From Alphaproteobacteria bacterium MarineAlpha10_Bin2 (lineage in GTDB: Bacteria > Pseudomonadota > Alphaproteobacteria > UBA828): 10,449 bases of DNA. The DNA is taken from assembly GCA_002937555.1 (NCBI GenBank), contig PTKB01000076.1:1-10449 (forward strand), written 5' to 3'. Of this stretch, positions 5,312 to 10,449 are shown piece by piece (the first letter of the stretch is position 1; every line of letters begins with the position of its first letter). The position numbers and the translations under genes are program-made. A model generated the notes under the pieces. It made no database searches, had not been told where the DNA came from, and saw nothing but the letters and a program-made list of their open reading frames with translations.

Positions 5312-6789
5312 ACGCCGGCCACCTTCCCATCCTGCAGGTCGCGCTGCCGCTGATCGCCGCGCCGCTCTGCGTGTTGTTGCGCCGGCCCGCTTTCGCCTGG
5401 GCCTTCACCACCTTGGTGAGCTGGGCGCTGTTGGCGATGTCGATTCTGCTCTTGATCCGGGTCATGGCGGACGGCGTCATCTCCTACCGTCTTGGCGGTT
5501 GGGCGCCGCCGTTCGGCATCGAATACCGGCTTGATGCGGTCAACTGCTTCGTGATTCTGGTGATCTCCGCGGTCGCCGCCGTGGTGACGCCCTATATGCG
5601 CCAAAGCGTCGCCCGCGAGATCACCGCGCCCCGGCACAATCTGTTCTACGGCGTTTATTTGCTGGCGCTGACCGGCCTGCTCGGCATCGCAGCGACGGGG
5701 GATGCGTTCAACATTTATGTGTTCATGGAAATCTCGTCGCTCGCCTCCTATGTGCTGATCGGCCTCGGGTCCTCACGGCGCGCCCGCGCGGCGGCGTTTC
5801 AATATCTCATCATGGGAACCATCGGCGCGACGTTCCTGCTGATCGGCATCGGTCTTCTCTACATGATGACCGGCACGCTCAATTTGGCGGATCTGTCGCT
5901 GCGCGTGGCCGAAGTGCCGGACATGCGCCCGATTTACGCAGCCTTCGCCTTCATCACCATTGGCGTGTTGATCAAGCTGGCGCTGTTTCCGCTCCATATC
6001 TGGCTGCCCAACGCCTATACCCACGCGCCTTCCGCCGTCTCCGCCTTTCTCGCTGCCTCGGCGACCAAGGTCGGCGCCTATGTGCTGCTGCGCTTCGTCT
6101 TTACCCTGTTCGGCCCGGAGTTTTCTTTCGAGCGCATGCCGCTGATGGAAATCCTCATGCCGCTGTCGCTGATCGCCATTTTGGTTGGCTCGGGTGTGGC
6201 CATATTCCAGCATGACTTGAAGCGCCTCTTTGCTTATTCCAGCATCGGCCAGATTGGCTATATTGCGCTCGGCATCAGCTTCGCCTCCACCAGCGGGCTG
6301 ACCGGGGCGATCGTGCATATCTTCAATCACGCCATGATGAAGGGCGGAATTTTTCTCGCGCTCGGCTGCATGATGTACCGCACCGGTTCGGTCGAATTGA
6401 GCGCCCTGCATGGCCTCGGCCGGCGCATGCCGTTCACCATGGCGGCGCTGATCATCGGCGGCTTGGGTCTGGTCGGCGTGCCGCTCACTTCCGGCTTCGT
6501 CAGTAAATGGTATCTCGTGCAGGCCGCGCTCGAAGCCGATTTGTGGCCGGTGGCGCTGTTGATCCTGCTCGGCTCGCTCGTCGCCCTGATTTATGTCGGG
6601 CGGGTGATCGAAGCGGCCTATTTCCGCCCGCCGCCGCCCGGCGCGCCGGCGGTGCGCGAGGCGCCTTGGCAGATGTTGATCCCGACCTGGATTCTGCTCG
6701 CCGCTTCGCTCTATTTCGGCGTCCATACCGATATCACCGTCAGCGTCGCCGAGCGCGGGGCGGAGATGCTGCTGGGGCTCCCGGCATGA
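5308..6789 (+). CDS. mrpD: Mrp antiporter subunit D, first copy (NuoL/M/N family)
   Basis: A 493-aa integral membrane protein with about 14 hydrophobic helices, of the proton-conducting antiporter family shared with complex I subunits NuoL/M/N. All charged residues of the family's proton path are present: Glu141 in VFMEISSLASY (helix 5), Lys223 in GVLIKLALFPLHIWLP (helix 7), Lys254 in SATKVGAYVL (helix 8) and Lys400 in SGFVSKWYL (helix 12). His230 and the NAYTHAPSAVSAFLAA loop (235-250) are also typical. Length matches ordinary MrpD (about 490-500 aa). ATG-5308 overlaps the mrpC stop (ATGA), with GGAG at 5300-5303. Of the three NuoL/M/N-type genes here this is the most canonical MrpD and follows mrpC directly, as in standard Mrp operons. 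It probably performs H+ translocation coupled to cation exchange. Confidence 0.93.
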   Translation: MNAGHLPILQVALPLIAAPLCVLLRRPAFAWAFTTLVSWALLAMSILLLIRVMADGVISYRLGGWAPPFGIEYRLDAVNCFVILVISAVAAVVTPYMRQSVAREITAPRHNLFYGVYLLALTGLLGIAATGDAFNIYVFMEISSLASYVLIGLGSSRRARAAAFQYLIMGTIGATFLLIGIGLLYMMTGTLNLADLSLRVAEVPDMRPIYAAFAFITIGVLIKLALFPLHIWLPNAYTHAPSAVSAFLAASATKVGAYVLLRFVFTLFGPEFSFERMPLMEILMPLSLIAILVGSGVAIFQHDLKRLFAYSSIGQIGYIALGISFASTSGLTGAIVHIFNHAMMKGGIFLALGCMMYRTGSVELSALHGLGRRMPFTMAALIIGGLGLVGVPLTSGFVSKWYLVQAALEADLWPVALLILLGSLVALIYVGRVIEAAYFRPPPPGAPAVREAPWQMLIPTWILLAASLYFGVHTDITVSVAERGAEMLLGLPA

Positions 6790-8252
6790 GCGGCGGCGCG
6801 CTCATTCTGCTCGCCTTGGCGATCCCCATCGGCGGCGCGCTTCTGCTCTGGGTGGTCGGGCGCACGCCGTTCTTACGCAATGAAGTTTCGCTGGTGACGT
6901 CTTGCGGCCTGTTGGCTGCCGTGGCCGCGCTGACGCCTTCTGTCCTGGCCGGCGCCAGGCCGGCGATTAGCCTGTTCGAGTTCGCGCCCGGTCTTGCGTT
7001 TGCTTTCGAGGTCGAGCCCCTCGGCATGCTGTTCGCCCTGCTCGCCTCGTTTCTGTGGATCGTCACGACGATTTATTCGATCAGCTATCTCAGCGCCAAT
7101 GGCGAGCCGCACCGGACACGGTTTCATATTTGCTTCGCGCTGGCCCTGGCGAGCGCCGTCGGCATCGCCTTTGCCGGCAACATGCTCACCCTGTTCTTTT
7201 TCTATGAAGCGCTCACTCTGTGCACCTATCCCTTGGTCGCCCATAGCGGCACCGAGGAAGCGCGCCGCGGTGCGCGGCGCTATCTAGCGATCCTGCTCTC
7301 GACCTCGATCATGTTGCTGTTGCTCGCGGTCCTCTGGACCTGGGTCGCGGTGGGCACGCTCGATTTTCGCGCCGGCGGCATTCTCGCCGGACAAGTGTCC
7401 GAGTCCGTCATGGCGGTGCTGTTGGTGCTCTACGTCTTCGGCGTCGGCAAGGCGGCGCTGATGCCGTTCCACGGCTGGCTGCCAGCGGCGATGGTGGCGC
7501 CGGCGCCGGTCAGCGCGCTTCTCCATGCCGTCGCCGTGGTCAAGGCGGGGGTGTTCACCATCGTCAAGATCGCGCTCTATATTTTCGGTCTCGACGCGAT
7601 ACGCGATTTCGCCAGCGGCGAGTGGCTGCTCTATGTCGCCGGCGCAACCATCCTAATCGCCTCGCTGATTGCGCTGCGTCAGGACAATCTCAAACACCGC
7701 CTCGCCTATTCGACCGTGAGTCAGCTTTCCTACGTCGTGCTCGGCGTCGCCATCGCCAACGCCCATGCGGTGATGGGCGCCTCAATGCATATCGCCATGC
7801 ACGGCTTCGCCAAGATCACGCTTTTCTTCTGCGCCGGCGCCATCTACACGGCGGCGGGCAAAACTCATATCAGCCAGTTGGATGGGATCGGCCGGCGTAT
7901 GCCGGTGACCATGGGCGCGTTTGCGGTGGGCGCGCTGGCGCTGATCGGCCTGCCGCCGTTCGCCGGCGCCTGGAGCAAATATTACCTGGTGCTGGGATCG
8001 CTCGACGAAGGCGACTATGCCGTGCTTGCGGTGCTGCTCGTGAGCTCGCTCCTGAACGCGCTTTATTTCTTGCCCATCGTTGTGCGCGCCTTTTTCCCGA
8101 CCGGTGGTGAGCCGCGGCCGGTCGCCGGCGGCATTGCCGAAGCACCTAAGCTGCAACTGGTGGCGATCTCGATTACCGCGCTCGGCACGGTGGCGCTGTT
8201 TGCCTATCCGCAATTCCTGTTCGATCTGCTCAGGCCCCTGGTCGGGATGTGA
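6786..8252 (+). CDS. Second MrpD-like antiporter subunit (NuoL/M/N family)
   Basis: A 488-aa protein with about 14 hydrophobic helices, paralogous to the preceding gene but clearly diverged. The proton-path residues are all kept: Glu141 in FFFYEALTLCTYPL (helix 5), Lys222 in GVGKAALMPFHGWLP (helix 7), Lys253 in AVVKAGVFTIVK (helix 8) and Lys398 in GAWSKYYLVLG (helix 12). Segments shared with the first copy include LRQDNLKHRLAYSTVSQLSY (297-316) and GIGRRMPVTMGAF (367-379). The segment LLNALYFLPIVVRAFFP (422-438) resembles MrpD/HyfB-type proteins. ATG-6786 makes an ATGA overlap with the previous stop. Since no full MrpA is encoded in this window, this subunit, or the third copy, may take the place of the MrpA N-terminal domain. 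Which one does cannot be decided by eye. I see no frameshift or truncation. Confidence 0.9.
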   Translation: MSGGALILLALAIPIGGALLLWVVGRTPFLRNEVSLVTSCGLLAAVAALTPSVLAGARPAISLFEFAPGLAFAFEVEPLGMLFALLASFLWIVTTIYSISYLSANGEPHRTRFHICFALALASAVGIAFAGNMLTLFFFYEALTLCTYPLVAHSGTEEARRGARRYLAILLSTSIMLLLLAVLWTWVAVGTLDFRAGGILAGQVSESVMAVLLVLYVFGVGKAALMPFHGWLPAAMVAPAPVSALLHAVAVVKAGVFTIVKIALYIFGLDAIRDFASGEWLLYVAGATILIASLIALRQDNLKHRLAYSTVSQLSYVVLGVAIANAHAVMGASMHIAMHGFAKITLFFCAGAIYTAAGKTHISQLDGIGRRMPVTMGAFAVGALALIGLPPFAGAWSKYYLVLGSLDEGDYAVLAVLLVSSLLNALYFLPIVVRAFFPTGGEPRPVAGGIAEAPKLQLVAISITALGTVALFAYPQFLFDLLRPLVGM

Positions 8253-8262
8253 GGGCGCGCAC

Positions 8263-8502
8263 ATGAGCAACAAAGCCTGGATCGAGAAACGCAAGAATGT
8301 GGTGTTGATGGTGCGCATCTTCCTTGCCGTCAGCATCGTGTTGCTGCTGCTCGACCTGGTGATCCATCGCCACGATCTGTTCAGCTGGGAGGGATGGTTC
8401 GGCTTTTACGGCTTCTACGGTTTTGTCGCCTGCGTGGCGCTGGTGTTGGCGGCCAAGGTGCTGCGCAAGCTGGTGATGCGGCGGGAAGATTATTATGACT
8501 AG
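8263..8502 (+). CDS. Unrecognised 79-aa two-helix membrane protein of the mrp operon
   Basis: I do not recognise a named family. The protein has a basic N terminus (KAWIEKRK, 4-11), a helix at about 13-34, a short loop with HRH (35-37) and an aromatic stretch WEGWFGFYGFYGF (42-54, with an internal GFY repeat), a second helix at about 52-67, and a charged C terminus ending LRKLVMRREDYYD. Both termini are probably cytoplasmic, by the positive-inside rule. ATG-8263 lies 10 nt after the preceding stop, with GAGGG at 8251-8255, 7 nt upstream. The 3' end overlaps the third antiporter gene by 8 nt. Codon use resembles its neighbours, and the good ribosome binding site and tight spacing argue for a real gene. 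By position it is probably an accessory or assembly subunit of the antiporter; that role is inference. Confidence 0.8.
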   Translation: MSNKAWIEKRKNVVLMVRIFLAVSIVLLLLDLVIHRHDLFSWEGWFGFYGFYGFVACVALVLAAKVLRKLVMRREDYYD

Positions 8503-10183
8503 CCTGCCGCCTGCCTTGATCTTCTTCGCCGGCGCGCTCCTGGTCGGACTGGCGCCGGCGCGCCTGCGCCCGGCGATGACGCTTTTGGTGCCGCTGTTCG
8601 GCGGCTGGAACCTGTGGTACGTCGCCGGGGGTGGCGGCCTGGACGTGGCACTGTTCGACACCCAACTGGAGTTGGTGCGCGCCGACAAGCTGGCGCTCTT
8701 GTTCGGCATCCTCTTTCATCTCGCCACCTTCCTCGCCTGTATCTATGCCTTCCATCTCCGCGACCGCATGCAGCAGGTCACGGCGTTGATCTATGCCGGC
8801 GGCGCGCTCGGCGCGGTGTTTGCCGGCGATTTGATTACGCTCTTTATCGGCTGGGAAATCATGGCGGTGTCGTCGGTATTCCTGATTTGGGCGCGGCGGA
8901 CCCCTCGGGCCAGTTCCGCGGGCCTGCGTTATTTGATAATGCAGATATCTTCCGGCCTGTTGCTGCTCGCCGGCGCGCTGTTGCATATATCCGAGACCGG
9001 CTCGCCCGCCTTCGGCGCCATGGGGCTGGGTTCGCTCGCCGGCATTCTCATCTTCACCGCCTTCGGCATCAAATGCGCCTTTCCCTTGGTGCATAGCTGG
9101 CTTACCGACGCCTATCCCGAAGCGACGCCGACCGGCATGGTGTTCTTGAGCGCCTTTACCACCAAGGTCGCCATCTACGGATTGGCGCGCAGTTTCGCCG
9201 GCGCCGAAGTGTTGATCTATATCGGCACCGCCATGGCGATGTTCCCGATCTTCTTCGCCGTGATCGAGAACGATCTCCGCCGTGTGCTCGCCTTCAGCCT
9301 CATCAACCAGGTCGGCTTCATGGTGGTCGGCATCGGGATCGGCAGCGAGTTGGCGATGAACGGCGCCGTCAGCCATGCCTTCAACGATGTGCTGTTCAAG
9401 GGGCTGCTGCTGATGTCGATGGGCGCGGTGCTGCACCAGACCGGCAAGATCAACGGCTCGGAACTGGGCGGCCTTTACAAAACCATGCCGATCACCACCG
9501 GCCTCTGCATCGTCGGCGCGGCTTCTATTTCGGCGTTCCCGCTGTTCTCCGGGTTCGTCAGCAAGTCGATGGTGATGGTGGCGGCGGCGGAAGAAGGGTA
9601 TTGGATCGTCTGGCTGTTGCTGCTGTTCGCCTCCGCCGGCGTGTTCCACCATGCTGGCATAAAGATTCCCTATTTCGCCTTCTTCGCCCATGATTCCGGC
9701 ATCCGCACGCGCGAGCCGCCGCTCAACATGCTGCTCGCCATGGGGCTGAGCGCGGCCCTCTGCATCCTGATCGGCGTCTATCCGAGCCTGCTTTACAGCC
9801 TCCTGCCCTGGGAAGTGCACTACGTGCCCTACACGGCCGATCATGTGCTCACCCAGTTGCAGTTGCTGTTTTTCTCAGCCTTGGCGTTCGCCTGGCTCAA
9901 TCTGTCGGGTCTCTATCCGCCCGAACTGCCGTCGGTCAATCTCGATGCCGATTGGCTCTACCGCCGCCTTGGCGTCGGCATCGTGCGTCGCGCCGAACGC
10001 GTATGGATCAAAGCCGAGCGAGCCGGCGCGCGTTTTGCGCAATACGGCACCGGTGTACTGCAGCGCTCCGCGGCGCGGCATTACGGCCCGGCCAGCGTTC
10101 TCGCCCGCACTTGGAGTACCGGGTTTGCCGCGCTCTGGATCGTCGTGCTGCTGGGAATTTGCCTGATCCTCTATTATCTCTAA
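8495..10183 (+). CDS. Third MrpD-like antiporter subunit, long form (NuoL/M/N family)
   Basis: A 562-aa membrane protein, about 70 residues longer than the other two copies. The proton-path residues are present: Glu121 in LFIGWEIMAVSSVFL (helix 5), Lys193 in FGIKCAFPLVHSWL (helix 7), Lys224 in FTTKVAIYGLA (helix 8) and Lys357 in SGFVSKSMV (helix 12). The typical loop DAYPEATPTGMVFLSA (205-220) is conserved. After the core, residues 480-562 form an extension: the motif LDADWLYRRLG (483-493), a basic probably amphipathic stretch (about 494-535), and a final helix at about 543-561. Such W-(F/L)-Y-R-R tails are seen in long antiporter subunits of this family. ATG-8495 overlaps the small upstream gene by 8 nt, with GGGAAG at 8483-8488. 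It is usually annotated as Na+/H+ antiporter subunit D. I infer it is the distal antiporter module of the complex. Confidence 0.9.
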   Translation: MTSLPPALIFFAGALLVGLAPARLRPAMTLLVPLFGGWNLWYVAGGGGLDVALFDTQLELVRADKLALLFGILFHLATFLACIYAFHLRDRMQQVTALIYAGGALGAVFAGDLITLFIGWEIMAVSSVFLIWARRTPRASSAGLRYLIMQISSGLLLLAGALLHISETGSPAFGAMGLGSLAGILIFTAFGIKCAFPLVHSWLTDAYPEATPTGMVFLSAFTTKVAIYGLARSFAGAEVLIYIGTAMAMFPIFFAVIENDLRRVLAFSLINQVGFMVVGIGIGSELAMNGAVSHAFNDVLFKGLLLMSMGAVLHQTGKINGSELGGLYKTMPITTGLCIVGAASISAFPLFSGFVSKSMVMVAAAEEGYWIVWLLLLFASAGVFHHAGIKIPYFAFFAHDSGIRTREPPLNMLLAMGLSAALCILIGVYPSLLYSLLPWEVHYVPYTADHVLTQLQLLFFSALAFAWLNLSGLYPPELPSVNLDADWLYRRLGVGIVRRAERVWIKAERAGARFAQYGTGVLQRSAARHYGPASVLARTWSTGFAALWIVVLLGICLILYYL

Positions 10184-10186
10184 ATC

Positions 10187-10449
10187 ATGCCGGGCAAACC
10201 TATTCTCGCTGGTCTCCTTGTCGCGCTGATCGTGCTCGGCGCATGCGCCGCGCCATCATTGTGGCGTGCCGAGCATTACCGCGACCACCCCCTGACGGGC
10301 CGCACCTGGAATGTCGGCGAAGCCCGCTTCATCGAGCGCGCAGAATTGTTCGCCGCGCTCGCACCTGCTGATTTCATCCTGCTCGGCGAAACCCACGACA
10401 ATCCCGATCATCATTTGCTGCAGGCCGAAATCGTCACAGCCCTGGCGAA
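10187..10449 (+). CDS. ChaN-like lipoprotein, 5' part only
   Basis: The first 87 codons of a gene cut by the window end. The product starts with a lipoprotein signal: a hydrophobic stretch (6-18) and the lipobox VLGAC with Cys20 as the probable lipidated residue. The mature part contains FILLGETHDNPDHHLLQAEI (63-82), the start of the ChaN/haem-binding uptake protein domain (PF04187), whose members are lipoproteins that bind haem through conserved histidine and tyrosine residues. His70, His75 and His76 are visible. The ATG is 3 nt after the third antiporter gene's stop, and I see no clear ribosome binding site, so translation may depend on coupling or a weak site. The family call rests on one strong motif. 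A functional link to the antiporter is not evident; it may simply share the transcript. Confidence 0.8.
   Translation, partial: MPGKPILAGLLVALIVLGACAAPSLWRAEHYRDHPLTGRTWNVGEARFIERAELFAALAPADFILLGETHDNPDHHLLQAEIVTALA

Noticed and set aside
5773..6726. 317-codon minus-strand open frame opposite mrpD
   Set aside because: Same explanation: composition is that of an antisense shadow, without recognisable motifs, and the plus-strand frame is strongly conserved.
8381..9844. 487-codon minus-strand open frame opposite the third antiporter subunit
   Set aside because: It is a shadow of a conserved membrane protein gene on the plus strand. Its product is rich in His, Gln, Glu and Arg, as expected from the complement of GC-rich membrane-protein codons, and shows no domain.
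2837..10183. Membrane-bound hydrogenase, complex I or DAB-type inorganic carbon uptake system
   Set aside because: The MbhD/E-like and NuoK/L-like genes could suggest these, but no hydrogenase or NuoB/C/D/H/I-type subunit and no DabA-type protein is present, while MrpE, F, G and B hallmarks are all there. The Mrp antiporter is the best fit within this window.

Overview
The window reads as a GC-rich bacterial chromosome segment, probably from an alphaproteobacterium. The grounds are codon use, the protein styles, an Mrp cluster beginning with subunit E, and a thiXYZ-type transporter behind a TPP riboswitch. Everything is on the plus strand and the genes are packed tightly. I see no tRNA, rRNA, CRISPR array, insertion sequence or attachment site. 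The long minus-strand open frames are GC-driven shadows of the real genes.

Layout. Positions 1-236 are an AT-rich leader with a candidate sigma-70 promoter followed by a clear TPP (THI-box) riboswitch at about 141-230. Positions 237-2732 hold three genes for an ABC importer of a thiamin pyrimidine precursor: ATPase ThiZ, permease ThiX and periplasmic binding protein ThiY. The best ThiZ start is a TTG whose ribosome binding site lies in the 3' strand of riboswitch helix P1, so TPP binding should directly hide it. A 104-bp spacer (2733-2836) follows, without a convincing terminator.

Positions 2837-10183 are a multisubunit Mrp (Mnh/Pha) cation/proton antiporter operon in the order E, F, G, an MbhD/MbhE-like protein, B, C, an MrpD-like subunit, a second MrpD-like subunit, a 79-aa two-helix membrane protein, and a third, longer MrpD-like subunit. 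There is no full-length MrpA. Its C-terminal part is a separate 203-aa protein, and three NuoL/M/N-type subunits, each with the full set of Glu and Lys residues for proton translocation, replace the usual two (MrpA and MrpD). Most neighbouring genes overlap by 4 nt (ATGA or GTGA), which suggests translational coupling into one membrane complex. Positions 10187-10449 hold the beginning of a ChaN-like lipoprotein cut by the window end, only 3 nt after the last antiporter gene.

How the genes work together. The first block senses intracellular TPP and imports a pyrimidine precursor, probably HMP or formylaminopyrimidine, when thiamin is scarce. The second block is an inner-membrane cation/proton antiporter for Na+ and pH homeostasis. 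No functional link between the two blocks is visible apart from adjacency and shared orientation. The items most worth a second look are the split MrpA with three antiporter subunits, the unrecognised 79-aa protein, the uncertain start of the MbhD/E-like gene, and the riboswitch/start-codon geometry. I did not find evidence for a wholly new kind of system.
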